A DNA stretch of 64,000 bases from Paracoccus laeviglucosivorans. Lineage in GTDB: Bacteria; Pseudomonadota; Alphaproteobacteria; Rhodobacterales; Rhodobacteraceae. Positions 35,067 to 44,095 of the stretch are shown one piece after another. Position numbers and translations under genes: made by a program. Within the stretch, counting starts at the first letter, position 1, and the number at the start of each line of letters is the position of its first letter. Where the stretch lies: NCBI RefSeq assembly GCF_900182695.1, contig NZ_FXTK01000010.1, positions 1 through 64,000 of the forward strand. Direction: 5' to 3'. The notes under the pieces are model-generated. The model was not told the DNA's origin. It saw only the letters and a program-made list of their open reading frames with translations, and searched no databases.

Positions 35067-36350
35067 ATGAAGATTTTCACCAGCGCCTGTGCCGTCGCCG
35101 CCGTTTTGGCAGGCTTGACCGGCGCCGCTGTCGCGCAGGACGACACGATCAAGATCGGCGTGCTGCATTCGCTGTCGGGCACCATGGCCATTTCGGAAAC
35201 CACGCTGAAGGACACGGTCCTGATGATGGTCGAACAGCAGAATGCCAAGGGCGGCATCCTTGGCAAAAAGATTGAGGCGGTGGTCGTAGACCCCGCATCC
35301 GACTGGCCGCTGTTTGCCGAAAAGGCGCGCGAGCTGATCTCGGTCAACGGGGTCGACGCGATCTTCGGCTGCTGGACCAGCGTCAGCCGCAAATCCGTCC
35401 TGCCGGTGATCGAGGAACTGAACGGGCTGATGTTCTATCCCGTGCAGTATGAGGGTGAAGAGTCCTCGAAGAACGTCATCTATACCGGCGCGGCCCCGAA
35501 CCAGCAGGCAATCCCCGCCGTGGACTACATGGCCGAGGAACTGGGCGTCGAAAAATGGGCGCTGCTGGGCACCGATTACGTCTATCCCCGGACCACCAAC
35601 AATATCCTTGACGCCTATCTGAAGGGCAAGGGCGTGGCCGAAGGCGACATCTTTGTGAACTACACGCCGTTCGGTCATTCCGACTGGTCCAAGATCGTAG
35701 CCGATGTCGTGGCGCTGGGTGCGGACGGCAAAAAGGTCGGTGTCGTTTCGACCATCAACGGCGACGCCAATATCGGCTTCTACAAGGAACTGGCCGCGGC
35801 GGGTGTGTCTGCCGACGACATTCCCGTCATGGCGTTTTCCGTGGGCGAGGAGGAACTGGCGGGTCTGGATACCGCCAACCTTGTCGGCCACCTTGCTGCC
35901 TGGAACTATTTCGAGACCGCAGATACGCCTGAAAACAAGGCCTTCATCGAGGAATGGAAGAAGTTCACCAAGGACGACAAGCGCGTGACCAACGACCCGA
36001 TGGAAGCCACGATGATCGGCTTCAACGCTTGGGTCGCGGCGGTTGAAAAGGCGGGCTCGACCGAAACGGACGCCGTTCTGGACGCGATCGTGGGCGTCGA
36101 GGTGCCGAACCTGACCGGCGGCACGGCCAAGGTTCTGCCCAACCACCACCTGACCAAGCCCGTCCTGATCGGTGAGATCCGCGAAGACGGTCAGTTCGAC
36201 ATCGTCAGCCAGACCGAGGAAGTCGCGGGCGATGCCTGGACCGACTTCCTGCCGGAAAGCGCAAAGCTGGACGCCGACTGGCCGGGCAAGAAATGCGGCA
36301 TGTGGAACACCGAAACCAATGCCTGCGTGCAGGTTCAGTCGAACTACTGA
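35067..36350 (+). CDS. urtA: Urea ABC transporter substrate-binding protein UrtA
   Basis: A 427-residue periplasmic binding protein. The signal peptide ends near AAVAQ (residue 24). The UrtA-type sequence follows: IKIGVLHSLSGTMAISET near 28-45, FGCWTSVSRKSVLPV near 100, and LLGTDYVYPRTTNN near 167. It captures urea for the UrtBCDE importer. The ATG at 35067 is preceded by AAAAGGGG. It is the first gene of urtABCDE; an intercistronic hairpin separates it from urtB. Confidence 0.96.
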   Translation: MKIFTSACAVAAVLAGLTGAAVAQDDTIKIGVLHSLSGTMAISETTLKDTVLMMVEQQNAKGGILGKKIEAVVVDPASDWPLFAEKARELISVNGVDAIFGCWTSVSRKSVLPVIEELNGLMFYPVQYEGEESSKNVIYTGAAPNQQAIPAVDYMAEELGVEKWALLGTDYVYPRTTNNILDAYLKGKGVAEGDIFVNYTPFGHSDWSKIVADVVALGADGKKVGVVSTINGDANIGFYKELAAAGVSADDIPVMAFSVGEEELAGLDTANLVGHLAAWNYFETADTPENKAFIEEWKKFTKDDKRVTNDPMEATMIGFNAWVAAVEKAGSTETDAVLDAIVGVEVPNLTGGTAKVLPNHHLTKPVLIGEIREDGQFDIVSQTEEVAGDAWTDFLPESAKLDADWPGKKCGMWNTETNACVQVQSNY

Positions 36351-36361
36351 TGCCACGAAAT

Positions 36362-36386
36362 AAGGGGCGGCAGCGCGCCGCCCCTT
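36362..36386 (+). terminator. Intercistronic hairpin between urtA and urtB
   Basis: A perfect 10-bp stem (36362-36371 and 36377-36386) with a 5-nt loop lies 11 bp after the urtA stop. No T run follows, so it more likely lowers expression of urtBCDE relative to urtA, or protects the urtA message, than ends transcription fully. Confidence 0.6.
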
Positions 36387-36407
36387 GATTGCCGCTCGGG
36401 GATTTTC

Positions 36408-38333
36408 ATGCGCCTTTTCCTGTTCTTCGTCGCGCTTGCGGCCTTTTTGACGCTGGCGGTCCAGTCCCATGCGCAAGACCTGCGCGAAGTGGTGACCCAG
36501 TATCGCGCCGAGATCGAGAAGCCCTCGCGCCAGTCCATTGGCCCGGTGATCGAACAGATCGCGGCCACCGGCCCGCAGGGTGCGGCGCTGTTGCAGGCAT
36601 GGGGCGACCGTGCGCTGGGGCTGCGCAAAAGCGACGGGCTCATGGTTATTGTCGGCGAAAGCGACAGCCAGACCGATGCCGTGACCGGGGCGGAACTGCC
36701 GACCGAAGACGTGACCATGCTGCGGCCCAATTCCGGCGTGCGCGGGCTGATCGCGGCGGCTTTGGCCGGAAACGCGCTGTCCGATCCCGACCGGGCGCGC
36801 CGGGCGCAGGCGCTGGATGCGCTGGCGCGGCGCGGGGATGCCAGCCAGCTTGCTCTGCTGCGCGATGCGCTGGACGATCCCGACCCCGGCCTTGCCGCCC
36901 GCAAGGCGCGGCTAGAGCGGTTGCTGACCATCCAGCACGACCCCGATCCTGCCGCACGTATCGCGGCCATCGAAAGTTTCGGCGGCGATACCGGCCTTGA
37001 TTTCCGCGCCAGTCTGAACCCCATCCTTGCGACGCGCCGCGTGGCGCTGGAAACCGTGCCGGCTGACGCCAATATCGCGGCTGAGCTGACACCGGGCGGC
37101 GCGATGTCGCGCGCGGATGCCTATGCCATGCTGGTCGCGGCGGATCTGGCCCCGGCGCAGATGACGCCACAGGCCGAACGCGCCGTGCTGGCGCAGCACA
37201 TCAATCAGGGCATGGTCGGCGGTGTGCCGTTGGCGCAGCTGGGCCATGAGGATGCCCGCGACCGCGCATGGACTGCGCTGGAGCAGCAGGGACTTGTCCA
37301 GCCCGCCGCGAGTGAGGCCGAGGTCGATGCCGCATTGGCGCGTTTCCGGTTTCTGGACCTTTACGTCGAACCCAATGCCGATGTGACCGATGCCGCCCGC
37401 GCCGCCCTGCGCGGCACGCAGACGCGGATCGGTTTCATGCAAGCCGCCGATCTGTCGCTGGATGCGCTGTCGCTGGCCTCGATCTATTTCCTTGCGGCCA
37501 TCGGCCTTGCCATCACCTTTGGCGTGATGCGCGTCATCAACATGGCGCATGGCGAATTCATCATGATGGGCGCCTATACCGGCTACGTGGTGCAGCAGTT
37601 CATCGCGAACCGCACGCTGTCACTGATCGTCGCGCTGCCCCTTGCGTTCATCGTAACCTTTGCCGCCGGCGTGGCGCTGGAACGGCTGGTGATCCGCCAT
37701 CTGTATAAGCGCCCGCTTGAGACGCTGCTGGCCACTTTCGGCGTCAGCATCGCGCTGCAGCAATTGGCCAAGAACATCTTCGGCACGCAGGCCCGCCCGT
37801 TGACCGCGCCGGGCTGGCTGGATGGGGCGCTGACCTTTAACGACGTGGTGTCGATAAGCTATATCCGCATCGCGATCTTCGTCCTCGCGCTGGTGTTTCT
37901 GGCGCTGTATCTGGTCATTATGAACCGCACCCGGCTGGGGCTTGAGGTGCGGGCGGTGACCCAGAACCCCGGCATGGCGGCCAGCATGGGCATCAGCCCG
38001 GACCGCATGAACATGCTGACCTTCGGTCTTGGGTCCGGCATCGCGGGCATTGCGGGCGTGGCGATCGGGCTTTTCGCGCAGGTCACCTCGGAGATCGGCC
38101 AGCAATATATCGTGCAAAGCTTCATGACGGTGGTTGTCGGCGGCGTCGGCAATATCTGGGGCACGCTGGCGGGCGCGGCGCTGATCGGCTTCTTCCAGAA
38201 GGGGATCGAGTGGCTGAACCCCGCGAACACGCTGGCGGCGCAGACCTATATGATCCTGTTCATCATCATCTTCATCCAGTTCCGGCCACGCGGTATCATC
38301 GCCGCCAAGGGCCGCGCCGCCGTGGGGGCCTAA
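36408..38333 (+). CDS. urtB: Urea ABC transporter permease UrtB
   Basis: A 641-residue permease. The N-terminal third is a periplasmic domain after a signal-like segment, with ALLQAWGDRALGLRKSDG near 57, as UrtB alone has. The C-terminal half is the LivH-like membrane domain with RVINMAHGEFIMMGAYTGYVV near 373 and the EAA-type loop near 510-530. It forms the channel with UrtC. No ribosome binding site stands out before 36408. urtC follows after 3 bp. Confidence 0.95.
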   Translation: MRLFLFFVALAAFLTLAVQSHAQDLREVVTQYRAEIEKPSRQSIGPVIEQIAATGPQGAALLQAWGDRALGLRKSDGLMVIVGESDSQTDAVTGAELPTEDVTMLRPNSGVRGLIAAALAGNALSDPDRARRAQALDALARRGDASQLALLRDALDDPDPGLAARKARLERLLTIQHDPDPAARIAAIESFGGDTGLDFRASLNPILATRRVALETVPADANIAAELTPGGAMSRADAYAMLVAADLAPAQMTPQAERAVLAQHINQGMVGGVPLAQLGHEDARDRAWTALEQQGLVQPAASEAEVDAALARFRFLDLYVEPNADVTDAARAALRGTQTRIGFMQAADLSLDALSLASIYFLAAIGLAITFGVMRVINMAHGEFIMMGAYTGYVVQQFIANRTLSLIVALPLAFIVTFAAGVALERLVIRHLYKRPLETLLATFGVSIALQQLAKNIFGTQARPLTAPGWLDGALTFNDVVSISYIRIAIFVLALVFLALYLVIMNRTRLGLEVRAVTQNPGMAASMGISPDRMNMLTFGLGSGIAGIAGVAIGLFAQVTSEIGQQYIVQSFMTVVVGGVGNIWGTLAGAALIGFFQKGIEWLNPANTLAAQTYMILFIIIFIQFRPRGIIAAKGRAAVGA

Positions 38334-38336
38334 GAC

Positions 38337-39485
38337 ATGCGTAAACCCTTGGTGCTGCGCCACCCTTCGATCCTGATCTTTCTGGCAGTGCTGGCGGTGT
38401 TCACCGTGGCCGTCACCATCCTGTCGGCGGGCTATGGCACCGGCGTCATCTCGACCAGCATGGTCAAGACGCTGGGCAAGACGCTGTGCCTTGCGCTGGC
38501 CGCTGTCGCGATGGATCTGGTCTGGGGCTATGCGGGCATCCTGAGCCTTGGGCAAATGGCGTTCTTTGCGCTTGGCGGTTACATGATCGGCATGTGGCTG
38601 ATGGTCGCCCGGACCGAAGGCATCGTCGCCGCCTCGCTGGCCAATATGCCCATCCCGCCCACGCAGGCCGAGATCACCCAAGCCACAGCCACCCAGATCT
38701 TTGGCGTCGTCGGCGCGGACAGCTTCCCCGCGATCTGGAGCTTTGCCGGATCGCTGCCCGCGCAACTGGCGCTGGTCGTGCTGGTGCCGGGACTGCTGGC
38801 GCTGGTGTTTGGCTGGCTGGCGTTCCGGTCGCGGGTGAACGGCGTCTATCTGTCGATCCTGACGCAGGCGATGACCTTGGCCTTGGCGCTGTATCTGTTC
38901 CAGAACGACAGCGGCCTGCGCGGCAATAACGGGCTGTCGGGCTTGCAAAACATCCCCGGCCTTGACGGCGTGGGTCAGGAAAAGCTCTCGGTCTGGTTCC
39001 TGTGGGCATCCGCCATCGCGCTTGGTCTGGGCTATCTGCTGATCGCATGGGTCGCATCCGGCAAATTCGGCAGCGTCACCCGCGCGATCCGCGATGATGA
39101 GGCGCGGGTGCGCTTTCTTGGCTATTCGGTCGAAGGCTACAAGCTGGTGGTCTTTACCCTTGCCGCCATCATCACCGCCGTCGCCGGGGCGCTGTATTAC
39201 CCTCAGGCGGGCATCATCAACCCGGCGGAACTGGCGCCCATCGCCTCGATCTATCTGGCGGTGTGGGTGGCGATCGGCGGGCGTGGGCGGCTTTATGGCG
39301 CGGCGATTGGGGCGGTCTTCGTGTCGCTGCTGTCCAGCTGGTTCACCGGGGGCCGCGCCCCCGCCATCGACCTTGGGATCTATACCATCAACTGGGTCGA
39401 TTGGTGGCAGGTGCTGTTGGGCCTGTCCTTCGTGCTTGTCACGCTGTTCGCCCCCAAGGGCATTGCAGGATTGATCCGTAAATGA
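38337..39485 (+). CDS. urtC: Urea ABC transporter permease UrtC
   Basis: A 382-residue LivM-like permease with about ten membrane helices. Family features are DLVWGYAGILSLGQMAFFALGGY near 60-82, NGLSGLQNIPGL near 200, and AIRDDEARVRFLGYSVEGYKL near 252. It partners UrtB in the membrane. Its stop overlaps the urtD start by four bases (ATGA). Confidence 0.95.
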   Translation: MRKPLVLRHPSILIFLAVLAVFTVAVTILSAGYGTGVISTSMVKTLGKTLCLALAAVAMDLVWGYAGILSLGQMAFFALGGYMIGMWLMVARTEGIVAASLANMPIPPTQAEITQATATQIFGVVGADSFPAIWSFAGSLPAQLALVVLVPGLLALVFGWLAFRSRVNGVYLSILTQAMTLALALYLFQNDSGLRGNNGLSGLQNIPGLDGVGQEKLSVWFLWASAIALGLGYLLIAWVASGKFGSVTRAIRDDEARVRFLGYSVEGYKLVVFTLAAIITAVAGALYYPQAGIINPAELAPIASIYLAVWVAIGGRGRLYGAAIGAVFVSLLSSWFTGGRAPAIDLGIYTINWVDWWQVLLGLSFVLVTLFAPKGIAGLIRK

Positions 39486-40225
39486 GCGCGCTTCTGGAAG
39501 TCATCGGCATCTCGGTCAGCTTCGACGGGTTTCGGGCGATCAACAACCTGTCATTCGCCATCGCGGAACGCGAATTGCGCGCGATCATCGGCCCCAATGG
39601 CGCGGGCAAGACGACGTTCATGGACATCGTGACCGGCAAGACGCGCCCGAATGACGGGCAGGTGCTATGGGGCGAAAACTCACGCAGCCTGCTGAAGATG
39701 TCCGAGGCGCAGATTGCCCGCGCCGGCGTGGGCCGCAAATTCCAGCGCCCCACCGTGTTCGAGGATCAGTCCGTGGCCGAGAACCTGACCATGGCGCTGT
39801 CCGCCGCGCGGGGGCCGTTCGCTGTGCTGCGCTGGCGTCCTTCGGCTGACAGCGACGCGCGGGTCGCGGAACTGGCGGCCGAGGTGGGCTTGGGCGATCA
39901 ACTGCCGCGCAAGGCGGGCGAACTGAGCCACGGCCAGAAGCAATGGCTGGAAATCGGGATGCTGCTGGCGCAGGATCCGCGGCTTTTGCTGGTCGATGAA
40001 CCGGCGGCGGGCATGACGCTGGCCGAACGCGAACAGACCACGACCCTGCTGCGCAGGCTTGCCGAAAAGCACGCGGTCGTTGTGGTGGAACACGACATGG
40101 ATTTCGTGCGTCGGCTGGATTGCAAGGTGACGGTGCTGCACGAAGGATCGGTGCTGGCCGAGGGCAGCTTGGATCACGTCACCGCCAATCCGCAAGTGAT
40201 CGAAGTCTATCTGGGGAGGGGCTGA
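39482..40225 (+). CDS. urtD: Urea ABC transporter ATP-binding protein UrtD
   Basis: A 247-residue LivG-like ATPase. Walker A is GPNGAGKTT (about 36-44), the signature is LSHGQKQWLEIG near 148, and Walker B is LLLVDEPAAGMT near 164. It starts inside the last codons of urtC and its TGA overlaps the urtE ATG, showing tight coupling. It powers urea import with UrtE. Confidence 0.95.
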   Translation: MSALLEVIGISVSFDGFRAINNLSFAIAERELRAIIGPNGAGKTTFMDIVTGKTRPNDGQVLWGENSRSLLKMSEAQIARAGVGRKFQRPTVFEDQSVAENLTMALSAARGPFAVLRWRPSADSDARVAELAAEVGLGDQLPRKAGELSHGQKQWLEIGMLLAQDPRLLLVDEPAAGMTLAEREQTTTLLRRLAEKHAVVVVEHDMDFVRRLDCKVTVLHEGSVLAEGSLDHVTANPQVIEVYLGRG

Positions 40226-40935
40226 TGCTGGAAGCCACCGGAATCACGCTGCATTACGGCCAAAGCCAGATCCTGCACGGTATCGACCTGATCGCCAAGC
40301 CGGGGCAGGTCACCTGCGTCATGGGCAATAACGGCGTCGGCAAGACGAGCTTGCTCAAGGTGCTGTCGGGCAGTCATCCCCGCTCGGGCGGGACATTGCG
40401 CCTGAATGGCGAGGATCTGGGCCGTGTCACGCCGCAGATGCTGGCCGCGCGGGGCGTGGGCTATGTGCCGCAGGGGCGGATGATCTTTCCGCTGCTGACC
40501 GTGCGCGAAAATCTGGAAACCGGGCTGTCGGTCCTGCCGCCCCGAGAACGCCGCGTCCCCGAGGAAATCTATGACCATTTCCCCGTGCTGGGCGAAATGG
40601 GGCATCGGCGCGGCGGCGATCTGTCGGGCGGTCAGCAGCAGCAATTGGCGATTGCGCGGGCGCTGATCATGCGTCCCAAGGTGCTGCTGCTGGACGAACC
40701 GACCGAGGGCATCCAGCCCAACATCATCCAGCAGATCGGGCGCGTCATCCGGGGCCTGCGCGAACGGGGCGACATGGCCATCGTGCTGGTCGAACAATTC
40801 TTCGACTTCGCCTATGATCTGGGCGACCGCTTCCTGATGCTGGAACGCGGGCGGGCGGTGGTGCAGGGCACCCGCAGCGAGGTTCCGCGCGAGATGCTCA
40901 AGTCGCGGCTGGCGGGGCTGGGCGCAGCGGCCTGA
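40225..40935 (+). CDS. urtE: Urea ABC transporter ATP-binding protein UrtE
   Basis: A 236-residue LivF-like ATPase with Walker A GNNGVGKTS (about 36-44), signature DLSGGQQQQLAIARAL near 132 and Walker B VLLLDEPTEGIQPN near 157. The latter wording is typical of UrtE. GGGGAGGGG precedes the ATG at 40225. It is the last urt gene; no urease or urease accessory genes follow. Confidence 0.95.
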   Translation: MLEATGITLHYGQSQILHGIDLIAKPGQVTCVMGNNGVGKTSLLKVLSGSHPRSGGTLRLNGEDLGRVTPQMLAARGVGYVPQGRMIFPLLTVRENLETGLSVLPPRERRVPEEIYDHFPVLGEMGHRRGGDLSGGQQQQLAIARALIMRPKVLLLDEPTEGIQPNIIQQIGRVIRGLRERGDMAIVLVEQFFDFAYDLGDRFLMLERGRAVVQGTRSEVPREMLKSRLAGLGAAA

Positions 40936-40971
40936 GATGCTATCCTTGGGCCTCCTAGCGGAGGATTCGAC

Positions 40972-41439
40972 ATGACCGACGAAACGCCCAATGATCTGGT
41001 TCTGGAACGGGTGCTGAATGCGCCGCGCGCCGCCATCTGGCGCTGCTGGACCGAACCCGCGCTGCTGGAACAGTGGTTCTGCCCCAAGCCCTGGTCCGTG
41101 TCGGATGCGCGGATCGACCTGCGACCGGGTGGCGAATTCTTCACCGTGATGAACGGCCCCGGCGGTGAGCGGTTCGAGAATATCGGCGTATTTCTGGACA
41201 TCGTGCCGGGTGAAAAGCTGGTCTTCACCGATGCGTTCGTGCCGGGTTGGCGGCCCAACGGCAAGCCCTTCATGGCGGCCAGCGTGATCCTGTCGGATAC
41301 GGATGACGGGCGCACCGACTATGTGGCGCGGGCGATGCACTGGAACGCCGAAACCAAGGCCGAGCATGAGGCGATGGGCTTCCACCAGGGCTGGGGTGCT
41401 GCGGCGGACCAGCTTGAGGCGCTGGCAAAGACCTTGTGA
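40972..41439 (+). CDS. SRPBCC (AHSA1-like) domain protein
   Basis: A 155-residue protein of the START/SRPBCC superfamily. It shows the typical AHSA1 opening LERVLNAPRAAIWRCWTEP with LLEQWFCP after it, and ends GFHQGWGAAADQLEALAKTL, which closes the fold. The family binds hydrophobic ligands; its function here is unknown. The start follows GGAGG at good spacing. It is downstream of urtE by 36 bp and may be co-transcribed, but a shared role with urea uptake is not evident. Confidence 0.87.
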   Translation: MTDETPNDLVLERVLNAPRAAIWRCWTEPALLEQWFCPKPWSVSDARIDLRPGGEFFTVMNGPGGERFENIGVFLDIVPGEKLVFTDAFVPGWRPNGKPFMAASVILSDTDDGRTDYVARAMHWNAETKAEHEAMGFHQGWGAAADQLEALAKTL

Positions 41440-41452
41440 CCGCCAAACGGAA

Positions 41453-41481
41453 ATGTCCCGCGCCGGAACCGCGCGGGACAT
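41453..41481. terminator. Hairpin downstream of the SRPBCC gene
   Basis: A perfect 11-bp stem (41453-41463 and 41471-41481) with a 7-nt loop lies 13 bp after the stop. No T run follows. It probably marks the end of the urt-SRPBCC transcript. Confidence 0.6.
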
Positions 41482-41652
41482 GAACGGCAGCCGATCCTGA
41501 CGTTTCCGGCCTGTTCGCCATAGCTGATCAGCTTGCGATCAACGCAATCCGACCGGCCTTACAGCTTGGCGCTGGATGCGCATGGTCAAGCGTTTCGGAT
41601 GGTTCTGCGCGGTAACGCCAAAGGGGGGCCACGACCATCAGCCGACGGGCGT

Positions 41653-41973
41653 TCAGTGCCCGCCCGACAGTTTCATCGTGATGATCCCCGACACGATCAG
41701 CAACGCCGCGATGATACGCATGGGCGTCACCGCCTCGCCCAGAAATGCGATGCCGATGACAAAGGCGCCGACCGCGCCGATGCCGGTCCAGATGGTATAG
41801 GCGGTGCCCAGCGGCAGCGTCTTCATGGCGACGGAAAGCAGCGCAAAACTGGCGATCATCGCGACGATGGTGATGACCGAGGGGGCAAGCAGTGTGAAGC
41901 CCGCCGATTTCTTCATGAAGAACGCCCAGACGATTTCCAGCAATCCGGCGATAAGAAGATAGACCCAAGCCAT
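41653..41973 (-). CDS. gdx: Guanidinium exporter Gdx (SugE), SMR family
   Basis: A 106-residue small multidrug resistance protein with four membrane helices. Glu13 (AGLLEIVWA), essential for proton and cation binding, is present. The Gdx/SugE pattern is strong: [19 protein letters not shown] near 57-75 and [20 protein letters not shown] near 82. Members of this subgroup export guanidinium rather than broad drugs. The start at 41973 follows AAAGG. A guanidine-II riboswitch lies directly upstream, supporting the substrate assignment. Confidence 0.93.
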   Translation of the reverse strand: MAWVYLLIAGLLEIVWAFFMKKSAGFTLLAPSVITIVAMIASFALLSVAMKTLPLGTAYTIWTGIGAVGAFVIGIAFLGEAVTPMRIIAALLIVSGIITMKLSGGH

Positions 41974-41994
41974 AGCCTGACCTTTCAAGAAAAG

Positions 41995-42040
41995 ATCGGG
42001 CCGTCCCGCGTGATTACCATGATGGTGAGGTCGTCCTCGG
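41995..42040 (-). promoter_or_regulatory. Guanidine-II (mini-ykkC) riboswitch upstream of gdx
   Basis: On the minus strand two short hairpins with ACGR loops appear in tandem: GAGG-ACGA-CCTC (plus-strand 42027-42038) and CGGG-ACGG-CCCG (41997-42008), joined by 18 nt. This is the guanidine-II layout. It ends about 10 nt before the gdx ribosome binding site, as expected for translational control by guanidinium. Confidence 0.9.
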
Positions 42041-42134
42041 GTGCTGATATGGGCCGGGCGCGGGGTGGTGGCAAGGGCACGGGGCACGGATGCGTCGTGA
42101 ATGGTTGCGCTGGGGCAACCATCGGGGCCGCATG

Positions 42135-42164
42135 AAAAAGCCCCGGACCGATTGGCCGGGGCTT
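42135..42164 (-). terminator. Rho-independent terminator after rppH
   Basis: On the minus strand a 9-bp stem AAGCCCCGG/CCGGGGCTT (plus-strand 42156-42164 and 42138-42146) runs into TTTTT, 22 bp past the rppH stop. It ends the gpmI-envC-ctpA-rppH run. Confidence 0.88.
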
Positions 42165-42185
42165 GCAGGGACGGGAGCGGTGGCC

Positions 42186-42677
42186 TTAGGCCACCAGATC
42201 CCCGAAATCGCGGAACACCTGTTCATAGACCGCACGCTTGAAGGGCACGATGCCCGCGACCAGATCGCTTGCACGCATCCATTGCCAGCGGTCGAATTCC
42301 GGGTGCTCGGTTTCGATCTTCACATCGCCATCCGCGCCAAGAAAGCGCAGGGCCAGCCATTTCTGCTGCTGCCCGCCAAAGCGCCCCTTCCAGACCTTGC
42401 CCAAAAGTTCGGGCGGCAGGTCATAGGTCACCCAATCAGGCGATTCGCCGATGATTTCGACCAGATCGGGCGTGACGCCGGTTTCCTCGACCAGCTCGCG
42501 CAGGGCGGCTTCACGGGGCGTCTCACCCGAATCGATGCCGCCTTGGGGCATTTGCCAGGCGTGGCCGGGATTGTCGATGCGCTGGCCCGCAAAGACCAGC
42601 CCGTCGCCATTGATCAGCACCACACCCGCGCAGGGGCGATAGGGCAGCCCCGAGGGGCCAAGCAACTGCTCGGTCAT
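42186..42677 (-). CDS. rppH: RNA pyrophosphohydrolase
   Basis: A 163-residue Nudix hydrolase that removes pyrophosphate from mRNA 5' ends and so starts decay. The Nudix box [23 protein letters not shown] lies near 46-68. The RppH-type [17 protein letters not shown] block is near 96. The start at 42677 overlaps the ctpA stop by four bases. In alphaproteobacteria rppH commonly follows the ctpA-like peptidase gene, as here. Confidence 0.94.
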   Translation of the reverse strand: MTEQLLGPSGLPYRPCAGVVLINGDGLVFAGQRIDNPGHAWQMPQGGIDSGETPREAALRELVEETGVTPDLVEIIGESPDWVTYDLPPELLGKVWKGRFGGQQQKWLALRFLGADGDVKIETEHPEFDRWQWMRASDLVAGIVPFKRAVYEQVFRDFGDLVA

Positions 42678-44095
42678 TGCTGTTCGGCGCCCTGACCCTG
42701 CGTTGCCGCATCCTCGCCGGTGACGGCGGGCTTGGCGCTGTCGGGAACGGCATCGGCCTGGAAGTTCACCGCCGACAGACCTTTCAGAATATCGACCGCA
42801 TAGGCCAGCTGATAATCTTCGTCGCGCAGCTTGGCGGTGGCTTCGACCTGCTTGGCCTCGTCCTCGATCTGCTTGCGTTCATCATCGCTGATCGAATCGT
42901 TGTTCAAGGCGCCCCGCAGATCGGCTTCCGAGTTCAGGAACTTGGAATCCGTGCGCGGTTTGTCGGCGTCCTCGTCGGTCGGCTTGGCGGCGGGCTGTTC
43001 CACGATGATGTCGGGCTGGATGCCCAGCGACTGGATCGAGCGCCCCGAGGGCGTGTAGTAACGCGCCGTCGTCAGACGGATGGCGCTGTCCGAGGTGACG
43101 GGCATGACCGTCTGGACCGAGCCTTTGCCGAACGACTTGGTGCCCACGACGATGGCGCGGCGATGATCCTGCAGCGCGCCGGTCACGATCTCGGACGCGC
43201 TGGCCGAACCGCCGTTGATCAGCACGACCATGGGCTTGCCTTGTGCCAGATCGCCCAGCTTGGCGTTCCAACGCTCGGATTCCTCGGGCTTGCGGCCACG
43301 TGTCGAAACGATCTCGCCTTTCTCAAGGAAGGCGTCCGACACCTCGATGGCCTGGTTCAGCAGGCCGCCGGGGTTGTTGCGCAGGTCCAGCACAAAGCCG
43401 TTCACCTTGTCGATGCCGCCCGCATCCTTGACGCCCTTTTCCAGCTCGGATTGCAGCGTGGACATGGTTTCGTCGTTAAACGTCGAAACGCGCAGCACGA
43501 CGGCATGGCCTTCGATCCGGGTCTTGACGACGGTCAGCTTGATCGTGTCGCGGGTGATCGTCAGATCGAACGGTTCCTGTTCGCCTTCGCGCAGGATGGT
43601 GATCTTGATTTCCGAACCGACCGGCCCGCGCATCTTTTCGACGGCTTCGTCAAGGTTCAGCCCCATCAACGATTCGCCGTTCACATGCGTGATGAAGTCA
43701 CCCGGCTTGACGCCCGCTTCGGCGGCAGGCGTGTCGTCGATGGGCGAGATGACCTTGACCAGCCCGTCTTCCTGCCCGACCTCGATCCCCAGGCCGCCAA
43801 AGCTGCCGCGGGTCTGGGTCTGCATGTCTTCGTAATCGCGCGCCGACAGGAACGAGCTGTGCGGATCAAGCGAGGTCAGCATCCCGTTGATCGCGGCCTC
43901 GATCAGCTTCTTGTCATCGACTTGTTCGACATAATCCGAACGAACACGTTCGAACACGTTGCCGAACAAATCCAGCTGTTCATAGACCGAAGCGTTCTTG
44001 CCGGTTTCCTGTGCGACCAGCGGACCTGCGAATTGCGTGGCGACGACGGCGCCCGCCAGAGTGCCGATCGCGCCGGCCAGAAGGTAATGTTTCAT
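42674..44095 (-). CDS. ctpA: C-terminal processing peptidase (S41)
   Basis: A 473-residue periplasmic tail-specific protease. After an N-terminal signal/anchor (about 1-29) come the PDZ domain (about 95-180, [11 protein letters not shown]) and the S41 catalytic core. Ser299 in GGSASASEI and Lys324 in SFGKG form the dyad. The last 110 residues are charged and linker-like. It likely processes envelope proteins. It is coupled to envC upstream and rppH downstream by four-base overlaps. Confidence 0.94.
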   Translation of the reverse strand: MKHYLLAGAIGTLAGAVVATQFAGPLVAQETGKNASVYEQLDLFGNVFERVRSDYVEQVDDKKLIEAAINGMLTSLDPHSSFLSARDYEDMQTQTRGSFGGLGIEVGQEDGLVKVISPIDDTPAAEAGVKPGDFITHVNGESLMGLNLDEAVEKMRGPVGSEIKITILREGEQEPFDLTITRDTIKLTVVKTRIEGHAVVLRVSTFNDETMSTLQSELEKGVKDAGGIDKVNGFVLDLRNNPGGLLNQAIEVSDAFLEKGEIVSTRGRKPEESERWNAKLGDLAQGKPMVVLINGGSASASEIVTGALQDHRRAIVVGTKSFGKGSVQTVMPVTSDSAIRLTTARYYTPSGRSIQSLGIQPDIIVEQPAAKPTDEDADKPRTDSKFLNSEADLRGALNNDSISDDERKQIEDEAKQVEATAKLRDEDYQLAYAVDILKGLSAVNFQADAVPDSAKPAVTGEDAATQGQGAEQQ

